64,000 nucleotides of DNA from Bradyrhizobium sp. RP6. GTDB taxonomy: Bacteria; Pseudomonadota; Alphaproteobacteria; Rhizobiales; Xanthobacteraceae. The notes under the pieces are model-generated. The model was not told the origin of the DNA. It worked only from the letters and a program-made list of their open reading frames with translations, and made no database searches. Positions 47,193 to 56,808 of this stretch are shown here, piece by piece (the stretch's first letter is position 1; every line of letters starts with the position of its first letter). The DNA lies in NCBI RefSeq assembly GCF_003837805.1, contig NZ_RQIT01000005.1:62001-126000 (forward strand), read 5' to 3'. The translations under genes were made by a program, and so were the position numbers.

Positions 47193-47519
47193 ATGCTAGA
47201 AGCTGGCATACCCTCACCTGTCGTGCCCTATGGTGCAGACCAGACTCTGTTCGTGGTGATCGATCGCCTCGACCGGGCGACCGAAATCCGCATTGAGCGG
47301 AGCGATCTCGAAACCACGATCGACGAACTCGTCGCCGGCTGCTTCAACGATCCCATCAAGGTGATTTCGTTCAACACGCTCGAGCATTGGATGAAGGACA
47401 TCTCGGCCGATGTCGCCGGCGAGATAAAGGCGCGCTGCGACATCGACGGCGTGACGCTGCCCGACTATCTCAGCGACTTCGTCGAGAGCCATCCACTGAA
47501 CCGCGCGCGGCGCCGATGA
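47193..47519 (+). CDS. Hypothetical protein, 108 residues
   Basis: A soluble protein containing LFVVIDRLDRATEIRIERSD and TLEHWMKDISADVAGEIKAR, with strong third-position GC typical of genes here. No known motif or signal peptide. ATG 47193 has no clear ribosome site; a later start is possible. It is convergent with the small TTG-started gene at 47592-47768. Confidence 0.55.
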   Translation: MLEAGIPSPVVPYGADQTLFVVIDRLDRATEIRIERSDLETTIDELVAGCFNDPIKVISFNTLEHWMKDISADVAGEIKARCDIDGVTLPDYLSDFVESHPLNRARRR

Positions 47520-47591
47520 TGTCCTCATCCTCGTGCATCGCCGGGATGACGCCGGGAAGAAGCTCCGCGCCGAACGTCGTGGCGCATGCGC

Positions 47592-47768
47592 TCAAGGCAT
47601 GGTTCGCGGGGAACGATTGCCGTGGTGCTTGCCGACGATGACCTCGATCTCGCGACGGCGTTCGCCCGCGAAGGTCAGGAGCTTTTCGATCGTCAGCGTA
47701 TCCGTGATCCGTTTGGCGAGCCGCTCGGCGCGCGCAGCCTGATCTTCGAGATAGTGGATCGTGTTCAA
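47592..47768 (-). CDS. Small hypothetical protein with TTG start, 58 residues
   Basis: TTG at 47768 preceded by GGGGGAGGCGGCGC opens a 58-codon frame ending in TGA at 47594-47592. The product starts MNTIHYLEDQAARAERLAKR and continues with a helical, charged TLTIEKLLTFAGERRREI stretch. Small proteins beginning MNTI-YL-DQAARAERLA recur in Bradyrhizobium annotations as hypothetical proteins, as far as I recall. It has no ATG in frame, which is why ordinary gene finding may miss it. Confidence 0.65.
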   Translation of the reverse strand: MNTIHYLEDQAARAERLAKRITDTLTIEKLLTFAGERRREIEVIVGKHHGNRSPRTMP

Positions 47769-47871
47769 GCGCCGCCTCCCCCAAAGCCCCGAATTGCGTG
47801 GGCAGCCATGGTGCTCGAGAAGCAGCTAACAGCGGGTTAAGCGCGTCGCGTTGGTCTCGATCAATCGCGCC

Positions 47872-48390
47872 CTATTGCACGACCTCGAGCCTGACATTGG
47901 TGATGCCCTTATCGACCATGCCGAGCGCCTCGGCCGCGGAAGGGGTGATGTCAACCACGCGCCCGCGAACATAGGGGCCGCGATCGTTGACCCTGACGGT
48001 GACGAAGCGGCCGGAGGAGGTATCGGTGACCCGCAGCTTGGTGCCGAACGGCAGGGTCGGATGCGCCGCGGTCAGCTCGTTCTTGTCGAACTTCTCGCCG
48101 CTCGCGGTTTCCGTATCCGAATAGAAGCTGGCGACGCCATGCGAGGGGGTCTGCCTGGCGTCACTGTCCGGGGCACCCGCCCGGCTGATCGGGCGTGGAT
48201 GCAGCGCCGCCACCCTGTGCGGCCGCTCGACCGCGACATGCCGGCTGGAACCGGCGAAATCGGCCTTCTGGCGACCGACCGGCGCTTGCGCGCACGCGGC
48301 AAGCGATGCTGCGACGACGACGGGGAGCACCAGCCGGCATGAGGTTGCGAAGGAAATCCGGGCATTTTCGGCACGTGCAATGCGAGACAT
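47872..48390 (-). CDS. RlpA family septal-ring lipoprotein
   Basis: A 172-residue protein with a lipoprotein signal: hydrophobic stretch LVLPVVVAASLAAC with Cys33 in the lipobox LAAC. A 50-residue linker leads to the RlpA-like double-psi barrel: GVASFYSDTETASGEKF, LTAAHPTLPFGTKLRV and VRVNDRGPYVRGRVVDITPS. The barrel hydrolyses glycan strands lacking stem peptides in characterised RlpA. No SPOR domain. It is longer than the paralog at 27578-27892. Confidence 0.9.
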   Translation of the reverse strand: MSRIARAENARISFATSCRLVLPVVVAASLAACAQAPVGRQKADFAGSSRHVAVERPHRVAALHPRPISRAGAPDSDARQTPSHGVASFYSDTETASGEKFDKNELTAAHPTLPFGTKLRVTDTSSGRFVTVRVNDRGPYVRGRVVDITPSAAEALGMVDKGITNVRLEVVQ

Positions 48391-48638
48391 GGTACGCCCT
48401 CCGAACAGCCGGATTTTCGGTCGGCAATGAGGGCAGAACCTTGTCGGAACAAAAGCGGCTCTGGGGCCGCGGCCGTTTCACGATCAGCTGTGATGATTCC
48501 ACCACAGTGGCGTGTCCTGAATCGGAACCGACGGCCCCTGGCCGGCGCGCGAGGCGGCGAGATCAGGCGCTTACCAGAGGCTGGCGAGCGCCAGACCGGA
48601 TTGCGTTCTGGCGACGATCAACTGTCGGCCTAAGGCAA

Positions 48639-48734
48639 GATCCGGAAAAGTGCGCAGCTGTTTTCCGAAGAGATCATGCTTAAACAACAACCTAAGGCGT
48701 GATGACGATTCATCCTGATCGCATCGCGCTTTAG
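48639..48734. repeat. RIME-like rhizobial palindromic element
   Basis: The segment begins GATCCGGAAAAGTGCGCAGC, pairs GGAAAA with TTTTCC, and ends with AGGCGTGATGACGATTCATC mirrored by GCATCGCGCTTTAG. This matches the wording of the large palindromic intergenic elements (RIME type) widespread in rhizobia. It lies five bases after the malic enzyme stop. The remaining bases 48391-48638 show no supported gene. Confidence 0.65.
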
Positions 48735-48738
48735 TGCC

Positions 48739-50391
48739 TCAGTATTGCGGCTCGTACATCTGCGACTGGACCAAAGCCTTCACGTCATTCGGTGCAGGTC
48801 CGTCTGCGAGCCCGCGCTGATAGGCGACGTCGGCAACGGCCGCAGCGATGCGGACCGAGACCTCGCGGATGCGCGGCAGTGCCGGATAGAGACTGCCTTG
48901 CGCGAGGTCCTCGTTGCCGACGCAATCGGCAAGCGTATGGGCCGCCGCCATGAACATCTCGTCGGTGACGAGGCGCGAGCCGCTGGCGATGACGCCGAGG
49001 CCGACGCCGGGGAAGATGTAGGAATTGTTGCCCTGGCGCGGCACAAAGGTGCGCCCGTTGAGCGTGACCGGATCATACGGACTGCCGCACGCAAACAGCG
49101 CGCGACCCTCGGTGTAGCGATAGGCATCCTCCGCCGAGCATTCGGCTTTCGACGTCGGGTTGGAAAGTGCGAACACGATCGGCCGCTCGTTGAGCTCGGC
49201 CATCGTCTTGAGCACGTCGGGCGTGAAGGCGCCGCCAACCGCAGCAACGCCGATGATCGCCGTCGGCTTCAGTGTCCTGATCGCGGTGAGGAAATCGGCG
49301 ATCGGCGCCTGGTCGGTGTGGGCATAGCGGAGCTTGTGACCGGAGAGGCCCTCGCGGCCGCTGACGACGAGACCACGTGAATCCACCAGCCAGTTGCGGC
49401 GGAGCGCCTCGGCCTCGGTGGCGCCCTCCGCCATCATGGCGGACACCACGAGATCGGCGATGCCGGTCGCGGCCTCGCCCGCGCCGAGGAACAGGATGCG
49501 CTGATCCCTGAGCTTGCCGCCGGAAATGCGCAAGCCCGAGAACAGGCCTGCGAGCGCCACCGCCGCGGTGCCCTGGATGTCGTCGTTGAAGACGCAGGCT
49601 TCATCCCGGTACTTGTGCAGCAGCTTGAAGGCGGAGTGATTGGCGAAATCCTCGAACTGGATCAGCACGCCCGGAAACGTCTTTCGCGCAGCCTGCATGA
49701 ACTCGTCGACGAAGCTGTCATAGGCCTCACCGGTCAGCCGCCGCTCGCGCAGGCCAATATAATACGGATCATTCAACAGCTCCTCGTTGTTCGTGCCGAC
49801 ATCGAGCACGATCGGCAGGCACAACTCGGGATGCACACCGGCGCAGGCCGAATAGAGCGAGAGTTTTCCGACCGGGATGCCCATGCCGTTAGCGCCGAGA
49901 TCCCCGAGACCAAGAATGCGCTCGCCGTCGGTGACGACGATCAGCCCGGCCGGATAAGGCCAGTTCTTCAGAAGCTCCGCGATCTGGCCGCGATCGCGCG
50001 AGGAGATGAACATGCCGCGCGGCCGCTGGAAGATCAGGCCGTATTTCTGGCATGCAAGCCCGACCGTCGGCGTGTAGATGATCGGCTGAATCTCGTCGAT
50101 ATTGTCGACGACGACGCGGAAGAACAATGCCTCGTTGCGGTCATGCAGCGCGTTCAACGCGACATACTTTTCGAGGTCGGTCGGAAGCGCGCGCAGGTTG
50201 ATGAGAACTCGCTCGGCCTGGGTCTGCATCGTCAGCACGCAAGGCGGCAAGAGGCCGCGCAGGCCGAGCGTCTCCCGCTCCGCTTCCGTGAAGGCAGTCC
50301 CCTTGTTGAGCAAGGGATCGCGCAGCAGCGTCATGCCCTGCTGCGGATTGGACGATGTCGGTTGGGTAACGACCCGGGCAGGCCTATTCAC
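48739..50391 (-). CDS. NAD-type malic enzyme (SfcA/MaeA family)
   Basis: A 550-residue oxidative decarboxylase of malate to pyruvate. The start is GTG 50391, which follows GGGGGA; the extra N-terminal frame upstream has no family similarity. The malic N-domain shows IIYTPTVGLACQKYG with the catalytic Tyr, and FEDFANHSAFKLLHKYRDE with metal ligands; the NAD domain begins RILFLGAGEAATGIADLV. Length is typical of MaeA. It stands alone on the minus strand; it could feed pyruvate into the acetate pathway at 2-7 kb, though no direct link is seen. Confidence 0.93.
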   Translation of the reverse strand: MNRPARVVTQPTSSNPQQGMTLLRDPLLNKGTAFTEAERETLGLRGLLPPCVLTMQTQAERVLINLRALPTDLEKYVALNALHDRNEALFFRVVVDNIDEIQPIIYTPTVGLACQKYGLIFQRPRGMFISSRDRGQIAELLKNWPYPAGLIVVTDGERILGLGDLGANGMGIPVGKLSLYSACAGVHPELCLPIVLDVGTNNEELLNDPYYIGLRERRLTGEAYDSFVDEFMQAARKTFPGVLIQFEDFANHSAFKLLHKYRDEACVFNDDIQGTAAVALAGLFSGLRISGGKLRDQRILFLGAGEAATGIADLVVSAMMAEGATEAEALRRNWLVDSRGLVVSGREGLSGHKLRYAHTDQAPIADFLTAIRTLKPTAIIGVAAVGGAFTPDVLKTMAELNERPIVFALSNPTSKAECSAEDAYRYTEGRALFACGSPYDPVTLNGRTFVPRQGNNSYIFPGVGLGVIASGSRLVTDEMFMAAAHTLADCVGNEDLAQGSLYPALPRIREVSVRIAAAVADVAYQRGLADGPAPNDVKALVQSQMYEPQY

Positions 50392-50475
50392 GAATTCCCC
50401 CAAGGAGCTTGTAGTTGAATCGCGGACATTGTCGGCCAGCGATCCATCCAGATCAAGGACGGAGAGGACTCGGGA

Positions 50476-50613
50476 ATGGACTATGATCTCGCACCGCAGC
50501 GAGATTTTCGCGAACGGCTGGCAGTTGCGCTCGAAAAGAGTCAACGGCGCTGCTCCGGCTCAACGTCGGCCACCTCCACGATCGGCCACCATTTCGCCGT
50601 CTCAACCTTCTGA
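50476..50613 (+). CDS. Possible 45-residue small protein
   Basis: ATG 50476 is preceded by GGAGAGG at a reasonable distance and encodes MDYDLAPQRDFRERLAVALE, then a Ser/Thr-rich tail. It is divergent from the malic enzyme and lies in the 304-base gap. No family is known to me. The minus strand here is the disregarded upstream extension of the malic enzyme frame. Confidence 0.3.
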   Translation: MDYDLAPQRDFRERLAVALEKSQRRCSGSTSATSTIGHHFAVSTF

Positions 50614-50695
50614 AAAGTGGCCATGTTCTCGCACCTGGATGCAGACTGAATGCTGCCGCATCCGTAGAGGCAAGCGGGAAGTTTGGGAGACCTGC

Positions 50696-53026
50696 TTATC
50701 CAGCCGCCCGCCGCGGCGTCAGGCTGGCAGTGCTATCCGCCGGTGGCCCGATATGCATCAAGATGGTCTGGGTGGCGGATGCGACCTCGATACCGTTCTG
50801 CTGGAAGCGCAGCTTCATGCGCCGGTTGAATTCGCGCTGGACCGGCCAGCGACCGGCCTCGGTGCAGCGGATCTGGCCGACGATCGACACCATCGCGCCA
50901 TCGACCTTGTCAATGCCCCACAGTTCGAGGTCGCCGCGGATTAGTGCGCGGAATTCCGGTTCGCGGCGCATCTCGTCGACGATATCCTTCAGCATCTGGC
51001 CGGCACGGTCTGTGTCCTCCTTGTAGGCGACGTTGACGCTGACGGAGGCGTTGCCGGCGCCGCGGCTGGCATTGGTGATGGTCGTGACCGCGCTGAACGG
51101 TACGATGTGCACGGCACCGTCACCGGCGCGCAGGCGGATGGTGCGGATCGAGACATTCTCGACCACGCCCGAGAGCCCCGAGACGCTGACATTGTCCCCG
51201 ACCTGGACCGTGTTCTCCAGCAGTAGGAACAGGCCGGTGATGAGATCCTGCACCAGCTTTTGCGAACCGAAGCCGATCGCGATGCCGACGATGCCGGCGC
51301 CCGCGAGCAGCGGCGCGACATTGACGCCGATCTCGCTCAGCGCCGTGAGGCCGACGACGGTTGCGATCAGACAGAGCAGCGCCGTGCGCAGCATCGGCTG
51401 GAAGGTGCGCAGACGCGCGGCGCGGGCATAATGGCCGTCCCGGGACAGTGTATTGATCTGACGGTCCAGCAGCGCGTTGCTGGCTTCCCAGATCGCAGCT
51501 GCGATTAAGACGGCAAGGCCGACCGTCACCACGGCGGAGATCAGCCGGCTGCCGATCTGGCCGCCGTAAAACCAGACGATGGCGTCGACGCCCCAGACTT
51601 CGAGCACGGCGACGAAGCCGATGAAGGCGATCACCCCAGACACGATCTTGCGCAGCAGCGGCAGATAGCGGTTGGCGCGGATCTCGAGGCCAGGAAAGCG
51701 CTGCAGGATCTCCGGCTTGATGCGGAAGCCGCGGTCGATCAGGCTCAGCGTCACCATGATGACGACGCGCGTGACCAGCGCCACTGCGATGGTGCCGACG
51801 AAATATTGCAGCAGCAGCGAATAGCCGTTGCGGATGTTGAGCGCCCACACCGCCCACAGCGCAAGGTCCAGCGCGATGGCAAGATAATGCCAGCCGCCGG
51901 CGATCCGGTTGCGCAAACGGGCCGCAATCCCCTGCCGCTCGGCCGGCGCGCGAATGGCGTCGGCGACCTGGCGGCGGCATTGCAGGATGATGACGACGAT
52001 GAAGAGGTGCACGATCAGCATCACCATGCGCAGCAGTGCGGCGTAGCCGGCGCGGTGCAGGCCGAGCAGCAGCGCCACGTTGGCAAAGGCGATGCCGGAG
52101 ACACCAACGCCGACGATGCGGCGGGCCCAGATCTCGATATAGGCGGCGGTCTCGGCGCGCACCGGAAACAGGCCGAACGGCCCCGCCAGCGCCCGGACCA
52201 TGCAGATGAGTCCGCGCGAGAACGCGTAGGCATTGATGACTGCGAGGATCACGAGGCGAACGGTCGTGGGCTCGCCGATCTCAGTCCCGAGCAGCGCCGT
52301 GGCAACGCCCACGAAGACGAACACGGGAAGCAGTTCAAGGACGATGCGGCCCAGCACGAAAGGCAGCCGCAGCAACAGCTGCCAAATCCGCGCGAGGCTG
52401 TGACGGCGCTTGTGCAGTTCCGGCTCGGGGGTGACTTCAACGACCGATGGCGGCGGATCGGCAATCGGCAGCGTCTGGGTTGGCAGGCGCGCCGTTTGCG
52501 GCACGCGCGCTTCCAGGAAGCCCACCGGACGCCGGATCAGGCGGAAGATCACCCATTCCGCGCAAAAGGCAGAACCGAACACCAGCGCCAGCTTCCAGGC
52601 GATCTCGATCAGGAGGTTGTAGGCGGCGGGATCGTTCGCGGTCCGCATGATCCAGTAGTAGAACGCCGGGAAGTGCGTGAGCGTCCGCGCCATGCCGGCG
52701 ATCTGACCCGAGATCTCGCCGATCTCCTCCGACACCGTGAGCAGGAGCTGCGCACCGAGACCGTCGGCCGAGAGCGGGATCGGCGATTTTGGCTCGGGCG
52801 CGGGTTGCTGCGGACCGGACGCGTTGGCGATCGCGCGGAGCGTGTCGATCATCTGCGCGCGCTTCTTGTCGTCCTGAAGAGTTTCCAGCGCGCGCTTCGC
52901 CTCGTCGGGCGACAGTGCGGCAGCGCTATTTACCGCCAGCGGAGACGGCTCGGCACGGGCGCCGGAGAGAGATGGAATCGTGAGGAGGAGAGCGGCGAGG
53001 AGCGCCGCGGCCAGCTTATGCGACAC
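50696..53026 (-). CDS. Large MscS-family mechanosensitive channel
   Basis: A 776-residue protein with a signal peptide (ending ARA), a periplasmic helical region, and about ten transmembrane segments ending in the MscS pore and vestibule. The pore helix and following motif read LLAGAGIVGIAIGFGSQKLV then DLITGLFLLLENTVQVGD, diagnostic of MscS. It is much longer than E. coli MscS and resembles MscK/YbdG-like or YnaI-like channels with additional helices. It opens under membrane tension to release solutes. It is monocistronic by position. Confidence 0.9.
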   Translation of the reverse strand: MSHKLAAALLAALLLTIPSLSGARAEPSPLAVNSAAALSPDEAKRALETLQDDKKRAQMIDTLRAIANASGPQQPAPEPKSPIPLSADGLGAQLLLTVSEEIGEISGQIAGMARTLTHFPAFYYWIMRTANDPAAYNLLIEIAWKLALVFGSAFCAEWVIFRLIRRPVGFLEARVPQTARLPTQTLPIADPPPSVVEVTPEPELHKRRHSLARIWQLLLRLPFVLGRIVLELLPVFVFVGVATALLGTEIGEPTTVRLVILAVINAYAFSRGLICMVRALAGPFGLFPVRAETAAYIEIWARRIVGVGVSGIAFANVALLLGLHRAGYAALLRMVMLIVHLFIVVIILQCRRQVADAIRAPAERQGIAARLRNRIAGGWHYLAIALDLALWAVWALNIRNGYSLLLQYFVGTIAVALVTRVVIMVTLSLIDRGFRIKPEILQRFPGLEIRANRYLPLLRKIVSGVIAFIGFVAVLEVWGVDAIVWFYGGQIGSRLISAVVTVGLAVLIAAAIWEASNALLDRQINTLSRDGHYARAARLRTFQPMLRTALLCLIATVVGLTALSEIGVNVAPLLAGAGIVGIAIGFGSQKLVQDLITGLFLLLENTVQVGDNVSVSGLSGVVENVSIRTIRLRAGDGAVHIVPFSAVTTITNASRGAGNASVSVNVAYKEDTDRAGQMLKDIVDEMRREPEFRALIRGDLELWGIDKVDGAMVSIVGQIRCTEAGRWPVQREFNRRMKLRFQQNGIEVASATQTILMHIGPPADSTASLTPRRAAG

Positions 53027-53865
53027 GAGGATTCCCTGGAAATATGAATGCGCCAGCGGCGTCGGGGGCCATCACCGACGAAGCACATGCATCATGTCGG
53101 ATTGCCGCTATTCGCCCCGACCCTGTGTCGGAAGTTGGCCTTTGAGGCGACATTCTCTTGGCATTTGCCGCAATGCAAGATCAGGAGCCGGCGTCGGCGA
53201 AACACCGCGCACGCAAGAACCTCCGCGCGCGCAAAGGCCTCTCCCGTCATTGCGAAACGACGGCGAGGAGGGGAAGCAAGGAATGTGATGAAGGCTCATC
53301 GCGGCGGCCTTCGTCACGGCCATCAGACGCGATCGGTGTGATGAGAAATACAGCGCCGGGAAGGTAGGGGCTTTGCCTCACTGATGCAGCCCGCTAAACC
53401 TTGTCCCGGCGTGCCGTTCGCGGTTTTTGCCGCTATGCGATAGTCCGAACGAGCTCCATCGCAATTAACGCGGCTGGATTTGCGGAGGTGGCGTCATAGA
53501 CCTCCCCTTGCTCATGAGGTGGACCTTGCGTGTCGCTTGTTTGCGACCCTCGGCATGGTCCTCCTGCGACACAAAACTGTCAAGCGGGATCAAAGGCGCA
53601 AAGGATCACAATTGAACGCGCGAGTTCCTTGGACGGCCGCGCCCGATCGTGAGTTGCAGCACCTCGCAATCAGGAGCATTCGCGCGCCGGGCGAGGACAT
53701 TGAGCGAGACAGCCGGCACGGTGACACCATGCCACTGTTTTGCCCGACGACGCAAACGGATTTCGCAAAATCCGCATCACGGATGATGGGCCCGATAAGC
53801 CATTGATTCCGCTATGCCCGGCTACTGTGCATGGGGTTGTTTTCGCGGTTTTGTCGATGGCCGGC
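53027..53865. other. Long intergenic region without supported gene
   Basis: About 840 bases between the MscS-type gene and the end of the patatin gene. Open frames exist, the longest on the plus strand near 53480-53806, but their residue content (many Arg, Ser, His) and lack of ribosome sites argue against them. A fragment near 53230-53270 resembles the CGTCATTGCGA-type dispersed repeat. The part around 53500-53860 may be a decayed dispersed element, recalled from similar genomes and unverified. Confidence 0.4.
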
Positions 53866-54903
53866 CTAGAGAAACATCTCCGCGAGGTCGACCGTCGAGG
53901 CCTTTCCGATCTGGTCGAAGTTTCGCGCCAGCCAGCTTCGCGCCGCCGCGCGGCCCTCGTCGCGCAGGCGGCACAACAGGCTCCATTCGGGATGGAATTG
54001 CGTGGCCGTGCCGAGCTCCGACATCAACGCGTCGTTGCCGATCCAATGCATGTACATGCGGCTGTGCTTGTTGCTGTCGAGTTCGCCGTCGTCGATCAGC
54101 CGGGTGGCGAAAGCGATCGCGCGCATCTCGCGCATCAAGGACGAATTGAAGCTGATCTCGTTGATGCGGTGGAGGACGTCCGCGGCACTGGCCGGCAGCT
54201 CGTCGCGCCGGATCGCCGTCACCTGCACGATGACGACGTCGTGACTGCCCTTGCGGTAGATCAACGGATAGATCGCGGGATTGCCGAGATAGCCTCCGTC
54301 CCAGTAATGCTCGCCATCGATCTCGACGGCCTGGAAATAGGGCGGCAGGCAGGCTGAGGCGAGCACGGTTTCCGCCGTCAGCAGCGGGCTCTGGAACACC
54401 TTGATCTTGCCGGTGCGGACGTTGGTGGCGTTGAGAAACAGCTGCGGCGCCTCGGGCGAGGAATTGAGCCGGTCGAAATCGACCACGCGCTGCAGCAGCG
54501 CTCGGAGCGGATTGAAATGAAACGGATTGAGCAGGTTCGGCGGCAGCGTGTGTGTCAGCGTATGGATGAATGCGTGGACCGGATGATATTCCGGCGGCAG
54601 CTTCAGGGCCTGGATCCACTGGTTCAACGGCGACATCAGATCGTACGCCATGTCCATGCGCGACACTTCGTACCAGAATGCGTGCAGGCTCTCCCGCGCG
54701 GCCTCAGCGCCTCCATGCGCCATGCCGGAGGCCATCGCCACCGCATTCATCGCGCCGGCACTGGTCGCACTGATCGCCTCGATCGCGAGCCTGCCGTCCT
54801 TGAGCACCTGGTCGAGCACGCCCCACACGAAGGCGCCGTGCGCGCCGCCGCCCTGGAGCGCGAAGTTGACGTCCTTGCAGTTCGTGGTCCCGCTGGCTGT
54901 CAC
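53866..54903 (-). CDS. Patatin-like phospholipase
   Basis: A 345-residue enzyme starting at GTG 54903, which overlaps the PPK2 stop (GTGA). Patatin motifs: oxyanion FALQGGGAHGAFVWG near residue 15, nucleophile elbow ATSAGAMNAV (first Gly replaced by Ala, Ser kept), and the catalytic Asp in WDGGYLGNP. It would hydrolyse acyl chains from lipids, possibly membrane phospholipids or stored esters. It is the last gene of a seven-gene minus-strand run behind a Liv-type transporter and PPK2. The longer upstream reading overlaps PPK2 and is not used. Confidence 0.9.
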   Translation of the reverse strand: MTASGTTNCKDVNFALQGGGAHGAFVWGVLDQVLKDGRLAIEAISATSAGAMNAVAMASGMAHGGAEAARESLHAFWYEVSRMDMAYDLMSPLNQWIQALKLPPEYHPVHAFIHTLTHTLPPNLLNPFHFNPLRALLQRVVDFDRLNSSPEAPQLFLNATNVRTGKIKVFQSPLLTAETVLASACLPPYFQAVEIDGEHYWDGGYLGNPAIYPLIYRKGSHDVVIVQVTAIRRDELPASAADVLHRINEISFNSSLMREMRAIAFATRLIDDGELDSNKHSRMYMHWIGNDALMSELGTATQFHPEWSLLCRLRDEGRAAARSWLARNFDQIGKASTVDLAEMFL

Positions 54904-55829
54904 TTTGCTTGCTTCTTGCCTCCCGTCCCTTCTTTCTCCAGCGCCTGGCGCACCTGCTTGAACTCTTCCAGAGAGCCCCTGTCGGCGCTGGGGAAGCGCA
55001 AGTCGAGCTTTTCGAGCGCCGCGTTGATCACCGAGCCGATCACGACGCGGGCGAACCATTTGTGGTCGGCGGGCACGACGTACCAGGGCGCGTGGGGCGT
55101 CGCCGTGTGGCGGACGATGTCCTGATAGACCGCCTGGTAACGCGGCCACAGCGCGCGCTCCTTGATGTCGTCCATCGAGAACTTCCACTGCTTGGCCGGG
55201 TCCTCCAGCCGCTCGAGAAAGCGCTTGCGTTGCTCCTCTCTGGAGACGTTGAGGAAGAATTTCAGCACGACGGTGCCGTTGCGGCAGAGATAGCGCTCGA
55301 AGGCCGAGATGTCCTCGAACCGCTCCTTCCAGATGTGCTTGGTCACGAGCTTTGGCGGCAGCTTCTCCTTGGCGAGAATCTCCGGATGCACGCGCGTCAC
55401 CAGGCATTCCTCGTAGTGGGAGCGGTTGAAGATGCCGATACGCCCGCGCTCGGGCAGCGCGATCATATGGCGCCAGAGGAAATCATGGTCGAGCTCCTTG
55501 CTGCTCGGTGCCTTGAAGGCATGAACCTCGCAGCCCTGCGGATTGATGCCCTCGAAGATCGCCTTGATCGCAGAATCCTTGCCGCCGGCGTCCATCGCCT
55601 GGAACACGATCAGGAGCGACCAGCGGTCCTGCGCGTAAAGCTTCTCCTGAAACTCGATCAGCCGCTTCTTGTTCGAATCGAGGACCGTCTGCGCCTTCTC
55701 CTTGTCGAGATCGCCCCTCTCGTCGGTCTTGTGGTCCTTGAGGTGAAACTTGCCCGAACCATCGTGGCGGAATGGCGAGATGTAGCGGTCAAGTTCCTGG
55801 GCGAGCGATTTGGACGACTTCTTGTTCAT
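54900..55829 (-). CDS. ppk2: Polyphosphate kinase 2 family protein
   Basis: A 309-residue PPK2 enzyme that moves phosphate between polyphosphate and nucleotides. The Walker A-like QAMDAGGKDSAIKAIFEGIN begins near residue 58; the lid and acidic motifs appear in FLWRHMIALPERGRIGIFNR then SHYEECLVTRVHP. The C-terminal APWYVVPADHKWFARVVIGS is also typical. The start overlaps the LivM-type permease end by 41 bases, and its stop overlaps patatin by four, so it is part of one tight transcript. Direction (NTP synthesis or polyP formation) is not decided by sequence. Confidence 0.93.
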   Translation of the reverse strand: MNKKSSKSLAQELDRYISPFRHDGSGKFHLKDHKTDERGDLDKEKAQTVLDSNKKRLIEFQEKLYAQDRWSLLIVFQAMDAGGKDSAIKAIFEGINPQGCEVHAFKAPSSKELDHDFLWRHMIALPERGRIGIFNRSHYEECLVTRVHPEILAKEKLPPKLVTKHIWKERFEDISAFERYLCRNGTVVLKFFLNVSREEQRKRFLERLEDPAKQWKFSMDDIKERALWPRYQAVYQDIVRHTATPHAPWYVVPADHKWFARVVIGSVINAALEKLDLRFPSADRGSLEEFKQVRQALEKEGTGGKKQAK

Positions 55830-56808
55830 GAGCGCGGGGCACCTTGCGTTGCGGCTTCAATCGGTCGAGCAAGCTACCAAGGATGCCCTTGGGAAGGAAT
55901 ATGATGAAAAGGACGAGCAGCACGCCGTAGACGAGGTTGTCCCAGCCGACCGCCTTGGTGCCGAAGCCGATGCGCAACGCCTCGGCCAGCAGAATGGTGA
56001 TGATGGCGCCGACGGTCGGACCGAGCGAGACGAACAGGCCGCCGACGATGGCCGCGAACACCATCTGGAGCGATACCGCGATGCCGCTCACCGTGTCGGG
56101 CGTGATGAACATCTGGTACTGGCAGTAGATCGCGCCGGCAAGCGCCGTCATCAGCGCGCTGAGCAGCGTGATCTTCAGCTTCTCCGCAGTGACATCGACG
56201 CCGGCCGCAGCCGCGGCGTCCTCGTCCTCCGAGATCGCCTCCAGCGCATAGCGGGCCATGCTGCGATCGACCCAGTGCCAGACCACGATGCCGAAAAGCC
56301 AGATCCCGAGCGCGATCAGGTACCAGGTCGTCTTGTCGTCGAATTGCAGCGCCAGCAGCTTGTTGCCTGAGGTCCGGTTCGGCGTGTAGCCCAGCGAGCC
56401 GCCGGTGTAGTCGCGCGTCGCGGTGATGACCTGGAGCACGATGCCTGACAGCGCCAGCGTCACCAGCACGAAATAGTGGCCGGTGATGCGGAAGCGGAAG
56501 CAGGGATAGCCGACGATCAGCGCCAGCGCGCCGGCCGCCACCATGCTGATGGGAATGCCGATCCAGGGCGACAGGCCGAGATGATTCCAGAGCAGCGCCG
56601 TGACATAGGCGCCGATCCCCATGAAGCCGCCATGGCCGAGCGAAACAAGGCCGAACCGGCCCATCATCGACCACGAGGTGTAGGCAAACGACCAGATCAG
56701 GATCAGCACCAGAATGTGCAGATGATAGGGATCGCGATAAACGAAGGGCAGCGCGACCAGCGCCGCCAAGCCTATTCCCCAGGCCGCAAGCCGCCCCTGC
56801 CCTATCAT
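55789..56808 (-). CDS. Branched-chain amino acid-type ABC permease (LivM family)
   Basis: A 339-residue permease starting at ATG 56808, overlapping the LivH-type stop (ATGA). SWSMMGRFGLVSLGHGGFMG and RITGHYFVLVTLALSGIVL are LivM-like; the C-terminal GWDNLVYGVLLVLFIIFLPK ends with a charged tail that overlaps the ppk2 start. It pairs with the LivH protein in an uptake complex of unknown amino-acid-like substrate. Confidence 0.92.
   Translation of the reverse strand: MIGQGRLAAWGIGLAALVALPFVYRDPYHLHILVLILIWSFAYTSWSMMGRFGLVSLGHGGFMGIGAYVTALLWNHLGLSPWIGIPISMVAAGALALIVGYPCFRFRITGHYFVLVTLALSGIVLQVITATRDYTGGSLGYTPNRTSGNKLLALQFDDKTTWYLIALGIWLFGIVVWHWVDRSMARYALEAISEDEDAAAAAGVDVTAEKLKITLLSALMTALAGAIYCQYQMFITPDTVSGIAVSLQMVFAAIVGGLFVSLGPTVGAIITILLAEALRIGFGTKAVGWDNLVYGVLLVLFIIFLPKGILGSLLDRLKPQRKVPRAHEQEVVQIARPGT

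Noticed and set aside
53480..53806. Plus-strand frame of 108 codons in the long gap
   Set aside because: No ribosome site, Arg/His/Ser-rich composition and no recognisable family; probably decayed repeat sequence.
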